Positions 1 to 6,795 of a stretch of 21,436 nt of DNA are shown here, piece by piece. The position numbers were made by a program, and so were the translations under genes. Below the pieces are notes generated by a model. The model was not told the DNA's origin. It searched no databases and was given only the letters and a program-made list of their open reading frames with translations. Source of the stretch: Burkholderiaceae bacterium (GTDB lineage: Bacteria > Pseudomonadota > Gammaproteobacteria > Burkholderiales > Burkholderiaceae_C); contig JACKLN010000019.1 in NCBI GenBank assembly GCA_024235855.1, positions 1 to 21,436 on the forward strand, written 5' to 3'. The first letter of the stretch is position 1; every line of letters starts with the position of its first letter.

Positions 1-1
1 T

Positions 2-76
2 GGCACCAGCGTGCACAACACCGGCCCGGCGGAGTGGCAGGCGAAGATCGGCAAGATCCCGGTGGTCACGGCCTGA
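2..76 (+). CDS. C-terminal end of an unidentified protein (5' truncated by window)
   Basis: An open frame enters from the left edge and stops at a TGA at 74-76, giving 24 residues that begin GTSVHNTGPAEW and end IPVVTA. The residue composition looks like real protein, unlike the other two forward frames, which continue as Arg/Pro/Ala-rich shadow sequence. No family can be assigned from so short a tail. It faces the minus-strand SOUL gene, with a strong inverted repeat between them. The beginning of the gene lies outside the window. Confidence 0.5.
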   Translation, partial: GTSVHNTGPAEWQAKIGKIPVVTA

Positions 77-137
77 CCTCGCTTGCAGCCGCGCCACGGC
101 CCGGCGCCGATGCGCGCGTCAGCGGCGCCGCACCTGA

Positions 138-169
138 GCTGGCCTGAGCCGCAGGGCACTCAGGCCAGC
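138..169. terminator. Perfect 11-bp inverted repeat between convergent genes
   Basis: The arms GCTGGCCTGAG (138-148) and CTCAGGCCAGC (159-169) are exact reverse complements around a 10-nt loop. The hairpin overlaps the stop codon of the minus-strand SOUL gene (160-162) and lies 60 bases after the end of the plus-strand gene. Its position between two convergent genes suggests a bidirectional terminator. There is no T-run on either side, so it is not a classical intrinsic terminator. Confidence 0.5.
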
Positions 170-774
170 CGAAGCCAGATCTCGTTGCGGCGCAGGAACC
201 ACGGCACCCAGGGCGGGTCGTAGCGCGCGTAGACGGGGCTCCCCGCCGTGGCCAGCCCCGCCGCCTGCACACCCTGCTGCAGCCGGGCCAGGTGGGTGGC
301 GTAGTTCTCGTCGGTCCAGCGGCCGCTGTAGCGGATGACGGCATAGCGCTCGCCGGGCACCTCGCGCAGGCGCACCCGCGGGTCCACCGGCTCGGGCAGG
401 CTGGCCAGGTCGTAGGCACGCGGCATGACGAAGCGCACGGCGTGGCCCGAGCCCTCGGGCGCCTGCGTCACCGGCGCCGTCATCGCGAACTTCACCGGCT
501 CGGCCGCCTGGGTCACCGGCGCCGTCATCGCGATCTTCCGCTCGCCCCGGTTGTTGCCGAAGATGTAGTCGGCCAGCAGCCGGAAGCCGCGGTTGCCGGC
601 CTCTTCCGCCGGCCCCGGCACCACCACCTCGGCCACGACCGTGGGCGCGTACTGGCGCACCTCGAAGGTCTCGTGGCGCTGCAGCACTTCGTACGCGGGT
701 TCTTCGATCGCGGCAGCCATGGTGGGCAGGACGAGCAGGACGGCGGTGGTCAGCAGGGCGGCAAGGCGAGGCAT
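160..774 (-). CDS. SOUL-family haem-binding protein with signal peptide
   Basis: The product has 204 residues. It begins with a signal peptide (MPRLAALLTTAVLLVLPTMAAA) followed by a SOUL/HBP domain that starts IEEPAYEVLQRHETFEVRQY. The family hallmark IAMTAPVTQ, a following FVMP, and the C-terminal DPPWVPWFLRRNEIWL are all present. SOUL proteins bind haem or other tetrapyrroles; bacterial roles are poorly defined, and the signal peptide implies a periplasmic location. I chose the ATG at 774 because it gives a proper signal peptide; an upstream extension to 1002 would add Arg/Gly-rich sequence with no signal character. The AMTAPVTQA segment occurs twice, encoded by 28-nt direct repeats at 461-488 and 506-533 with one mismatch. 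The gene is divergent from the hydrogenase operon, and a functional link is not shown. Confidence 0.88.
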   Translation of the reverse strand: MPRLAALLTTAVLLVLPTMAAAIEEPAYEVLQRHETFEVRQYAPTVVAEVVVPGPAEEAGNRGFRLLADYIFGNNRGERKIAMTAPVTQAAEPVKFAMTAPVTQAPEGSGHAVRFVMPRAYDLASLPEPVDPRVRLREVPGERYAVIRYSGRWTDENYATHLARLQQGVQAAGLATAGSPVYARYDPPWVPWFLRRNEIWLRLA

Positions 775-853
775 GGACAGCGGGCCACCGTGGACGATGG
801 CCTTGCAGGCTATCGAAACGACGCCGCGCGCGCCCGCCTGGGCGGACACGACC

Positions 854-890
854 CCGGTGCGCGCCAGGGTGACCCTGGCGCGGGCACCGG
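854..890. repeat. 37-nt inverted repeat upstream of the hydrogenase operon
   Basis: The outer arms CCGGTGC (854-860) and GCACCGG (884-890) and the inner arms GCGCCAGGGT (861-870) and ACCCTGGCGC (872-881) are exact reverse complements around a single G at 871. Only a two-base GG bulge (882-883) interrupts the right side, so 17 base pairs can form. It sits 80 bases upstream of the SOUL start and about 155 bases upstream of the sigma-54-like element. Distance and symmetry would suit an enhancer-like activator site (for example for HoxA) or a repressor operator. A transcript hairpin is the alternative. Confidence 0.55.
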
Positions 891-1044
891 ACACGCCGCT
901 TCCAGATCGACACGCTGCATGGTCAACGGCTGACCACCCGCCCCGCCACCACCACTTGCCGGCACCTCGCGGGCCGAGATGCCCGCCAGCGGTGACAAGC
1001 ACTTAGCCGTGCCCTTCGGTGTTTACCCGAAACCCGTGGCGACC

Positions 1045-1060
1045 GGGCACGCGGCTTGAG
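1045..1060 (+). promoter_or_regulatory. Sigma-54-like -24/-12 element upstream of hoxK
   Basis: GGGCACGCGGCTTGAG compares with the consensus TGGCACG-N4-TTGCA. The -24 block differs only in its first base and the spacing is exact. The -12 block has TTGA where TTGC is expected, which is a mismatch at a usually invariant position. The ATG of hoxK is about 50 bases downstream. Support also comes from context: the operon encodes HoxA, a sigma-54 activator, and R. eutropha hox transcription is known to depend on sigma-54. The exact site remains uncertain. Confidence 0.35.
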
Positions 1061-1110
1061 AACAGTCATGCCGCCACCGGGCCGATCCGGGGCACGGAGG
1101 AAACCGCTGG

Positions 1111-2175
1111 ATGGAAAGCTTCTACGACATCATGCGCCGCCAGGGCATCACCCGGCGCAGCCTGCTCAAGTACTGCTCGCTCACCGCCACGTCGCTGGGC
1201 CTGGGCCCGGCCTTCGTGCCGCAGATCGCACACGCGATGGAGAACAAGCCGCGCACGCCGGTGATCTGGATCAGTGGCCTGGAGTGCACCTGCTGCAGCG
1301 AGAGCTTCATCCGCAGCGCCCACCCGCTGGCCAAGGACGTGGTGCTGTCGATGATCTCGCTGGACTACAACGAGGTGCTGATGGCGGCCGCCGGTCACCA
1401 GGCCGAAGCGGCCATGGAGGAGGCGCGGCAGAAGCACAAGGGCAACTACATCCTGGCCGTCGAGGGCAACCCGCCGCTGAACGAGGACGGCATGTTCTGC
1501 GTCGTGGGCGGCCGGTCCTTCCTGGAACAGCTCAAGGAGATGGCCGCCGACGCCAAGGCGATCATCGCCTGGGGCGCCTGCGCCAGCTGGGGTTGCGTGC
1601 AGGCGGCCAAGCCCAACCCCACGCAGGCGGTGCCGATCCACAAGGTCATCACCGACAAGCCCATCATCAAGGTGCCGGGCTGCCCGCCGATCGCCGAGGT
1701 GATGACGGCGGTGGTGACCTACATCCTCACCTTCGACCGCCTGCCCGAGCTGGACCGCATGGGCCGGCCGAAGATGTTCTACGGCCAGCGCATCCACGAC
1801 AAGTGCTACCGCCGGCCGCACTTCGACGCCGGCCAGTTCGTGGAGCAGTGGGACGACGAAGGCGCGCGCCGCGGCTACTGCCTCTACAAGGTGGGCTGCA
1901 AGGGCCCGACCACCTACAACGCCTGCAGCACCACGCGCTGGAACGGCGGCGTGAGCTTCCCCATCGGTTCCGGCCACGGCTGCATCGGCTGCAGCGAGGA
2001 CGGCTTCTGGGACAAGGGCTCGTTCTACGACCGCCTCACCAACATCCACCCCTTCGGCATCGAGGCCAATGCCGACGAGGTCGGCGGCTACGCCGCCGGC
2101 ACGATCGGCGCGGCGGTCGCGGCGCATGCCGCGGTCAGCGCGATCAAGCGCACCACCAGCAAGACGGAAGCCTGA
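1111..2175 (+). CDS. hoxK: Membrane-bound [NiFe] hydrogenase small subunit, O2-tolerant 6-Cys type
   Basis: The small subunit carries the Fe-S clusters that take electrons from the HoxG active site to cytochrome b. The product has 354 residues. A Tat signal with RRSLLK at 15-20 ends at AHA (40-42), so the folded enzyme would be exported to the periplasmic face. Counting from the predicted cleavage site, the proximal-cluster cysteines fall at mature 17, 19, 20, 115, 120 and 149 (precursor 59, 61, 62, 157, 162, 191). These are the positions known for R. eutropha HoxK. The two extra cysteines (19 and 120) mark the [4Fe-3S] cluster of oxygen-tolerant group 1d enzymes. A hydrophobic segment near 325-345 is the C-terminal membrane anchor. 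GGAGG lies ten bases before the ATG. hoxG follows after 11 bases. Synonym: hupS. Confidence 0.97.
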   Translation: MESFYDIMRRQGITRRSLLKYCSLTATSLGLGPAFVPQIAHAMENKPRTPVIWISGLECTCCSESFIRSAHPLAKDVVLSMISLDYNEVLMAAAGHQAEAAMEEARQKHKGNYILAVEGNPPLNEDGMFCVVGGRSFLEQLKEMAADAKAIIAWGACASWGCVQAAKPNPTQAVPIHKVITDKPIIKVPGCPPIAEVMTAVVTYILTFDRLPELDRMGRPKMFYGQRIHDKCYRRPHFDAGQFVEQWDDEGARRGYCLYKVGCKGPTTYNACSTTRWNGGVSFPIGSGHGCIGCSEDGFWDKGSFYDRLTNIHPFGIEANADEVGGYAAGTIGAAVAAHAAVSAIKRTTSKTEA

Positions 2176-2186
2176 GGAGACACGCA

Positions 2187-3983
2187 ATGGGCGCCTACGA
2201 AACCCAGGGCTTCAAGCTCGACAACAGCGGCAAGCGTGTCGTCGTCGACCCCGTCACCCGCATCGAGGGCCACCTGCGCGTGGAGGTCAACCTCGACGCG
2301 CAGAACGTGATCCGCAACGCCGTGAGCACCGGCACCATGTGGCGCGGTCTGGAGGTCATCCTCAAGGGCCGCGACCCGCGCGACGCCTGGGCCTTCACCG
2401 AGCGCATCTGCGGCGTGTGCACCGGCACCCACGCGCTGACCAGCGTGCGCGCGGTGGAGGATGCGCTGGGCATCCAGATCCCGCCCAACGCGAACCTGAT
2501 CCGCAACATCATGCAGCTGAACCTGCAGGTGCACGACCACCTCGTGCACTTCTATCACCTGCATGCGCTGGACTGGGTGGACATCGTCTCGGCGCTGAAG
2601 GCCGACCCCAAGGCCACCAGCGCGCTGGCGCAGAGCATCTCGAACTGGCCGCTGTCCAGCCCCGGCTACTTCCGCGACCTGCAGAACCGGCTGAAGCAGT
2701 TCGTCGATTCCGGCCAGCTCGGGCCGTTTGCCAACGGCTACTGGGGCAACCCGGCCTACAAGCTGCCGCCCGAGGCCAACCTGATGGCGGTGGCGCACTA
2801 CCTGGAGGCGCTGGACTTCCAGAAGGAGATGGTGAAGATCCACACCATCTTCGGCGGCAAGAACCCGCACCCGAACTGGCTCGTGGGCGGCGTGCCCTGC
2901 CCGATCAACGTGCACGACACCGGCGCGGTGGGCGCGATCAACATGGAGCGCCTGAACCAGGTGCGCTACATCTGCGAGCGCACGATCGAGTTCCACAACC
3001 AGGTCTACCTGCCCGACGTGCTGGCCATCGGCGGCTTCTACAAGGACTGGCTGCACGGCGGCGGCCTTTCCGGCAAGAACATGCTGGCCTATGGCGACCT
3101 GCCGCGGCGCCAGAACGACTACAGCAACGACAGCCTGATGCTGCCGCGCGGCGCCATCATCGACGGCGACCTGTCAAAGATCCACGACGTGGACGTCAAG
3201 GACCCCGAGCAGGTGCAGGAGTTCGTGAGCCACAGCTGGTACACCTACGCCGACGAGACCCAGGGCCTGCACCCCTGGGACGGTGTCACCGAGCCGAACT
3301 ACGCGCTCGGCCCCAACCACAAGGGCACGAAGACCAGGTGGGAGGCGCTGGACGAGAGCGCCAAGTACAGCTGGATCAAGGCACCACGCTGGCGCGGCCA
3401 CGCGATGGAGGTCGGCCCGCTGTCGCGCATGGTCATGGCGTACCTGCAGCCCAAGCAGTACCCCTTCGTCAAGGACACCATCGACCGCGCGCTCAGGCAC
3501 CTGGACGTGCCGGTGACGGCGCTGTTCTCCACCCTGGGCCGCACCGCCGCGCGCTGCATCGAGAGCGTGTACTGCGCCGACCTGCAGCTGCAGCAGCTCG
3601 ACCAGCTGGTGGCCAACATCAAGGCCGGCGACAGCAGCACCGCCAACGTCGAGAAGTGGGATCCGAGCACCTGGCCCAAGGAGGCCAAGGGTGCCGGCTT
3701 CACCGAGGCGCCGCGCGGCGCGCTCGGCCACTGGGTGCGCATCAAGGACGGCAAGATCGAGAACTACCAGTGCGTGGTGCCCACCACCTGGAACGGCAGC
3801 CCGCGCGACCACAAGGGCCAGATCGGCGCCTTCGAGGCCAGCCTGCTGAACACGCCGGTGGCCGTGGCCGACCAGCCGCTGGAGATCCTGCGCACCATCC
3901 ACAGCTTCGACCCCTGCCTGGCCTGCTCCACGCACGTGATGAGCCCCGACGGCCAGGAGCTCAGCGCCGTCACCGTGCGCTGA
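2187..3983 (+). CDS. hoxG: Membrane-bound [NiFe] hydrogenase large subunit
   Basis: This is the catalytic subunit that splits H2 at the Ni-Fe(CN)2CO site; it has 598 residues. The N-terminal metal motif RICGVCTGTH carries C75 and C78. The C-terminal motif DPCLACSTH carries C577 and C580. After His583 a 15-residue tail (VMSPDGQELSAVTVR) follows, the extension that the endopeptidase HoxM removes once nickel is inserted. I chose the ATG at 2187 because MGAYETQGFKLDNSGKRVVVDPVTRIEGHL is the family start and GAGGAGA precedes it at 2174-2180. The frame is open further upstream but reads as shadow of hoxK. The subunit has no signal of its own and is carried through the Tat system with HoxK. Synonym: hupL. 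Confidence 0.97.
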   Translation: MGAYETQGFKLDNSGKRVVVDPVTRIEGHLRVEVNLDAQNVIRNAVSTGTMWRGLEVILKGRDPRDAWAFTERICGVCTGTHALTSVRAVEDALGIQIPPNANLIRNIMQLNLQVHDHLVHFYHLHALDWVDIVSALKADPKATSALAQSISNWPLSSPGYFRDLQNRLKQFVDSGQLGPFANGYWGNPAYKLPPEANLMAVAHYLEALDFQKEMVKIHTIFGGKNPHPNWLVGGVPCPINVHDTGAVGAINMERLNQVRYICERTIEFHNQVYLPDVLAIGGFYKDWLHGGGLSGKNMLAYGDLPRRQNDYSNDSLMLPRGAIIDGDLSKIHDVDVKDPEQVQEFVSHSWYTYADETQGLHPWDGVTEPNYALGPNHKGTKTRWEALDESAKYSWIKAPRWRGHAMEVGPLSRMVMAYLQPKQYPFVKDTIDRALRHLDVPVTALFSTLGRTAARCIESVYCADLQLQQLDQLVANIKAGDSSTANVEKWDPSTWPKEAKGAGFTEAPRGALGHWVRIKDGKIENYQCVVPTTWNGSPRDHKGQIGAFEASLLNTPVAVADQPLEILRTIHSFDPCLACSTHVMSPDGQELSAVTVR

Positions 3984-4015
3984 AGGCCCCACCGAGCACC
4001 CGGAGACACCCCGCC

Positions 4016-4276
4016 ATGACCCTGCCCACCCTGCTCCGCCGCGCCGCCGGCGCCGCGCTCATGCTCACCAGCGGCCTGGCCGCCGCCCACCCGGGCCACG
4101 ACGACGTGGCCAGCCCGGCCCACCTGTGGCCGCTGCTGGCCCTGTTGGCCGTCGCCGCGCTGGCCGGCACCGGCGCCACGGCCGGCGGCCGCAGGCTGTG
4201 GCGCGCCGCGCTGCCGGCGCTCGTCGCCGCCGGTGGTGTCGCTGCTTCGGCGCTGCTCGTGCTCTGGCACGTCTGA
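4016..4276 (+). CDS. Small predicted membrane protein with N-terminal HPGHDD motif
   Basis: This 86-residue protein is encoded between hoxG and hoxZ, with GGAGA (4002-4006) before its ATG. Residues 1 to about 24 look like a signal peptide ending GLAAA. Cleavage there would leave HPGHDDVASPAH at the mature N-terminus. Two hydrophobic segments follow (about 36-52 and 66-84), separated by an Arg-containing loop. The HPGH motif resembles the start of mature HupE/UreJ nickel permeases, but the protein is far too short to be one. R. eutropha has no gene at this position in the order I recall. Location and histidines suggest a metal-related or assembly role near the membrane hydrogenase; this is a guess. 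The strong ribosome site and 16-base gap to hoxZ argue that it is a real gene. Confidence 0.65.
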   Translation: MTLPTLLRRAAGAALMLTSGLAAAHPGHDDVASPAHLWPLLALLAVAALAGTGATAGGRRLWRAALPALVAAGGVAASALLVLWHV

Positions 4277-4292
4277 CGCCACGGAGGCCGCC

Positions 4293-5018
4293 ATGAGCAA
4301 CGGCAACCTGGCCGACATCACCGGCATCGACGAGCAGACGGTGGCGCAGGCGCCGCAGGTGCGCGCCGTCTACGTCTACGAGGCTCCGGTGCGCATCTGG
4401 CACTGGATCAACGCGCTGGCCATCGTGGTGCTCGGCGTCACCGGCTTCTTCATCGGCCGCCCGCTGCCCAGCGTGCCCGGCGAGGCCAGCGCGAACTTCC
4501 TGATGGGCTACATCCGCTTCGCACACTTCGCCGCCGGCTACGTGCTGGCCATCGGCCTGGTCGCACGCGCCTACTGGGCCCTGGTGGGCAACCACCATGC
4601 ACGCGAGCTGTTCACGCTGCCGGTGCTGCGCGCCGCCTACTGGCGCGAGGTGTTCGCGATGCTCGCGTGGTACCTGTTCCTGCGCCCTCGGCCCAACCAG
4701 TACGTGGGGCACAACCCGATGGCACGGCTGGCCATGTTCTTCGGCTACCTGCTGCTGACGCTGTTCATGATCGTCACCGGCTTCGCGCTCTATGGCGAGG
4801 GCGCGCAGGAAGGGCACTGGACGCACACCCTGTTCACCAGCTGGGTGATCCCGCTGTTCGGCCAGAGCCAGGACGTGCACACGGTCCACCGCCTGGGGCT
4901 GTGGGCCATGGTGTGCTTCGTGCTGCTGCACGTCTACGCGGCGATCCGCGAGGACATCATGGGCCGCCAGAGCATCGTCAGCACGATGATCTCCGGCGTG
5001 CGCACCTTCAAGGACTGA
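4293..5018 (+). CDS. hoxZ: Cytochrome b subunit of membrane-bound hydrogenase
   Basis: HoxZ is the dihaem b-type cytochrome that anchors HoxKG and passes electrons to the quinone pool. The product has 241 residues with four hydrophobic helices (about 36-55, 72-98, 143-168, 200-219). Candidate haem-ligand histidines are H37 (IWHWIN), H78 (FAHFAAGY), H196/H199 (VHTVHRLG) and H213 (LLHVYAA), as in the HupC/HyaC family. The ATG at 4293 has GGAGG at 4283-4287 and gives the family-like start MSNGNLADI. An in-frame upstream start at 4233 lies inside the preceding gene and is unlikely. Synonym: hupC. Confidence 0.95.
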   Translation: MSNGNLADITGIDEQTVAQAPQVRAVYVYEAPVRIWHWINALAIVVLGVTGFFIGRPLPSVPGEASANFLMGYIRFAHFAAGYVLAIGLVARAYWALVGNHHARELFTLPVLRAAYWREVFAMLAWYLFLRPRPNQYVGHNPMARLAMFFGYLLLTLFMIVTGFALYGEGAQEGHWTHTLFTSWVIPLFGQSQDVHTVHRLGLWAMVCFVLLHVYAAIREDIMGRQSIVSTMISGVRTFKD

Positions 5019-5022
5019 CGGC

Positions 5023-5331
5023 GTGCCCGCGGCCGCGCAGCCCCTGCCCACGCCCGCCGGCGTGCGTCTGCGCGTGCCGCCGCACCCGGGCGCCTTCCTC
5101 GAGCGGCACTACCTGAGGCCGCTGGCGCTGACGCAGAGCGAGGCCGCTCGCCAGCTCGGCATCTCGCGCCGGCGCCTGCACGAGCTGGTGCACGGTCAGC
5201 GCCGCATGTCGGCCGACACCGCCATCCGCTGCGCCCGGCGCTTCGGCCTGCCCGCCGCCGCGTGGCTGGCGCTTCAGGCCGACTGGGACGGCCACCAGGC
5301 CTGGCGCGCCCTGCAGGCGCCGGCCCCCTGA
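5023..5331 (+). CDS. Orphan HigA-like XRE-family HTH protein inside the hox operon
   Basis: The 102-residue product starts at GTG 5023, with AAGGA at 5010-5014 and only four bases after hoxZ. It contains the HPGAFLERHYLRPL motif of HigA-type antitoxins. A helix-turn-helix follows (TQSEAARQLGISRRRLHELVHGQRRMSADTAIRCARRFG) and then the family C-terminal WLALQADWD. HigA proteins bind DNA and normally neutralise a HigB RNase encoded next to them. No HigB-sized gene is present, since hoxZ and hoxM are the neighbours. The protein may therefore be a co-opted regulator or a remnant of a toxin-antitoxin pair. It is encoded between hoxZ and hoxM, which adjoin in the R. eutropha order. Confidence 0.85.
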   Translation: MPAAAQPLPTPAGVRLRVPPHPGAFLERHYLRPLALTQSEAARQLGISRRRLHELVHGQRRMSADTAIRCARRFGLPAAAWLALQADWDGHQAWRALQAPAP

Positions 5332-5354
5332 ACCCCTGACACGGAGCGATCGCC

Positions 5355-6020
5355 ATGGACCCCGTCACGCCTGAAGCCACCTGTCACCCCGGGGGTGACA
5401 GCGACCTGGGCATCGTCGTGCTCGGCATCGGCAACGTGCTGTGGGCCGACGAGGGCTTCGGCGTGCGCTGCGTCGAGGCGCTGCAGGCCGGCTGGACATT
5501 CGGCCCCGGCGTGGAACTGGTGGACGGCGGCACACAGGGTCTGTACCTGCTGCCGGTGGTGCAGCGCGCGCGCCGCCTGCTGATCCTGGACGCGGTGGAC
5601 TACGGCCTGGCCCCCGGCACCCTCAAGCGCGTGGCCGACGCCGAGGTGCCGCGCTTCCTGGGCGCCAAGAAGATGAGCCTGCACCAGACCGGTTTCCAGG
5701 AGGTGCTGATGCTGGCGCAGATGACCGGCAGCTTCCCGCCGTCGGTGGTGCTCATCGGCTGCCAGCCGGCGGAGCTGGAGGACTACGGCGGCAGCCTGCG
5801 CCCGGTCGTCCGCACCGCGATGGGCCGGGCGCTGGGCCTGGCCCTGGCGCAGCTGGCCGACTGGGGCGCGACGGTCACGCCGCGTGCCACACCGCTGCCC
5901 GAGGCCGACACCGTCACCGCGCCGGAGATCGCGCTCGACGCCTACGAACGTGGCCGCCCGGCCGCCGAGGTGGCCTGCCGCATCGGCGACGCGCGCTTCA
6001 TGCCGGCCGGGGGGCGCTGA
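5355..6020 (+). CDS. hoxM: Hydrogenase maturation endopeptidase
   Basis: HoxM cleaves the C-terminal extension of HoxG after nickel insertion, which closes the active site. The 221-residue product has the family signature GIGNVLWADEGFGVR with the nickel-sensing Glu33. Asp79 (LLILDAVDYG) and His110 (SLHQTGFQE) match the metal-contacting Glu16, Asp62 and His93 of E. coli HybD. The sequence EVLMLAQMTGSFPPSVVLIGCQP is also typical. The C-terminus is longer than in HybD, as is common for HoxM/HupD. GGAG at 5343-5346 lies eight bases before the ATG. hoxL follows two bases after the stop. Synonym: hupD. Confidence 0.95.
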   Translation: MDPVTPEATCHPGGDSDLGIVVLGIGNVLWADEGFGVRCVEALQAGWTFGPGVELVDGGTQGLYLLPVVQRARRLLILDAVDYGLAPGTLKRVADAEVPRFLGAKKMSLHQTGFQEVLMLAQMTGSFPPSVVLIGCQPAELEDYGGSLRPVVRTAMGRALGLALAQLADWGATVTPRATPLPEADTVTAPEIALDAYERGRPAAEVACRIGDARFMPAGGR

Positions 6021-6022
6021 CC

Positions 6023-6352
6023 ATGTGCATCGGGCTGCCCATGCAGGTGCTGCACGCCGATGACGGCCGTGCCACGGCCACGGGCCGCGGCCGCACCGAA
6101 GCGGTCGACACCCGCCTGGTGGGCCCCGTGCAGCCCGGCGACTGGTTGCTCGTCTTCCAGGGCGCCGCGCGCGAGCGCCTGCACCCGCAGCGCGCGGCCG
6201 AGATCGGCGCCGCCCTGGCCCTGCTCGACGCCGCGATGGCCGGAGACGCCACCGGTGCCACCGCCGACCCCGGTTTCGCGCTGCCCTCCTCGCTCGACCC
6301 CGACTTCCTCGCGTCGCTGGCCGGCGCCCCCACCCCAGGAGCCCCCCGATGA
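6023..6352 (+). CDS. hoxL: HypC-family hydrogenase-specific chaperone
   Basis: The 109-residue protein begins MCIGLPMQVL, with the N-terminal Cys2 that HypC-family chaperones use to hold the Fe(CN)2CO group and pass it to the large subunit. HoxL is the paralogue dedicated to the membrane-bound enzyme, and the general HypC is encoded at 11839. A G-run at 6009-6014 provides the ribosome site and the ATG is two bases after the hoxM stop. The C-terminal 35 residues are Pro/Ala-rich and extend past the usual HypC length. The gene overlaps hoxO by ATGA. Synonym: hupF. Confidence 0.93.
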   Translation: MCIGLPMQVLHADDGRATATGRGRTEAVDTRLVGPVQPGDWLLVFQGAARERLHPQRAAEIGAALALLDAAMAGDATGATADPGFALPSSLDPDFLASLAGAPTPGAPR

Positions 6353-6783
6353 GCCTGCACCCCCTGATCGAACGCCTGGCGCAAGGCTCTGCCGCCTGCG
6401 CCGTGAATGCCGCCGACCACGACGCCTTCGTCGCCCGCCCCGGCACCCACGTGCTGTGCTTCTGCGGCGACCCGGTGCGCTTTCCGGAAGCGCTGGACAT
6501 CGCCGTCGTGCTGCCCGAACTGCAGGTGGCCAGCGGAGGTGCCTTCGACATCGGTGTGGTCACCCGCGCCGACGAGGACTCCATCGCCCGCCGCTGGGGC
6601 GTGCAGCGCTGGCCGTCGCTGGTGGCCGTGCGCGACGGCCTCTGGCTGGGCAGCATCGCCGGCATGCAGGACTGGGACGTGTACCTGCGCGAACTCAACG
6701 CCATTCTGCAAGCCGAGCCGAAGCGGCCGCCCACCATCGGCATCCCGGTCGTCTCTGCCGGTACCACCGACGCCTGCCACTGA
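6349..6783 (+). CDS. hoxO: HyaE/HupG-type Tat proofreading chaperone for the small subunit
   Basis: The 144-residue protein has a thioredoxin-like fold pattern (GTHVLCFCGDPVRFPEALDIAVVLPEL and RRWGVQRWPSLVAVRDG) typical of HyaE/HupG/HoxO. Members bind the Tat signal of the HoxK precursor and hold back its export until maturation is complete. C37 and C39 (CFC) do not form a CXXC redox site, which agrees with a chaperone rather than an oxidoreductase role. The start is fixed by the ATGA overlap with hoxL. Confidence 0.9.
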   Translation: MSLHPLIERLAQGSAACAVNAADHDAFVARPGTHVLCFCGDPVRFPEALDIAVVLPELQVASGGAFDIGVVTRADEDSIARRWGVQRWPSLVAVRDGLWLGSIAGMQDWDVYLRELNAILQAEPKRPPTIGIPVVSAGTTDACH

Positions 6784-6795
6784 AAGGTCTCCGCG

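Larger units (their letters stand above)
775..1110. other. Intergenic control region between the SOUL gene and hoxK
   Basis: This 336-base stretch has no convincing gene in any frame. It should hold the promoters for the divergent SOUL gene and for the hydrogenase operon. What I can see in it is the long inverted repeat at 854-890, a sigma-54-like element at 1045-1060, and the hoxK ribosome binding site GGAGG at 1096-1100. I saw no convincing -35/-10 pair for the SOUL gene, and no clear IHF site, although IHF-assisted activation is known for related hydrogenase promoters. Confidence 0.6.

Noticed and set aside
791..807. TGGACGATGGCCTTGCA as a sigma-54 promoter
   Set aside because: The spacing between GG and GC is eleven instead of ten bases and the -24 block is poor.
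961..975. GGCAC with GC at the right distance (961-974) as an alternative sigma-54 site; also 883-896
   Set aside because: Both keep GG-N10-GC but lack the TT of the -12 block (GGGC and ACGC), and both are farther from hoxK than the element at 1045-1060.
1056..2186. Upstream extension of the hoxG frame to 1056, and similar long N-terminal extensions of other genes
   Set aside because: The extension is shadow of hoxK. The ATG at 2187 has a ribosome site and gives the family N-terminus.
5332..5354. Search for a HigB-type toxin next to the HigA-like gene
   Set aside because: Only 23 bases separate it from hoxM, and hoxZ lies directly upstream; no reading frame of toxin size exists on either strand that is not a shadow of a conserved gene.
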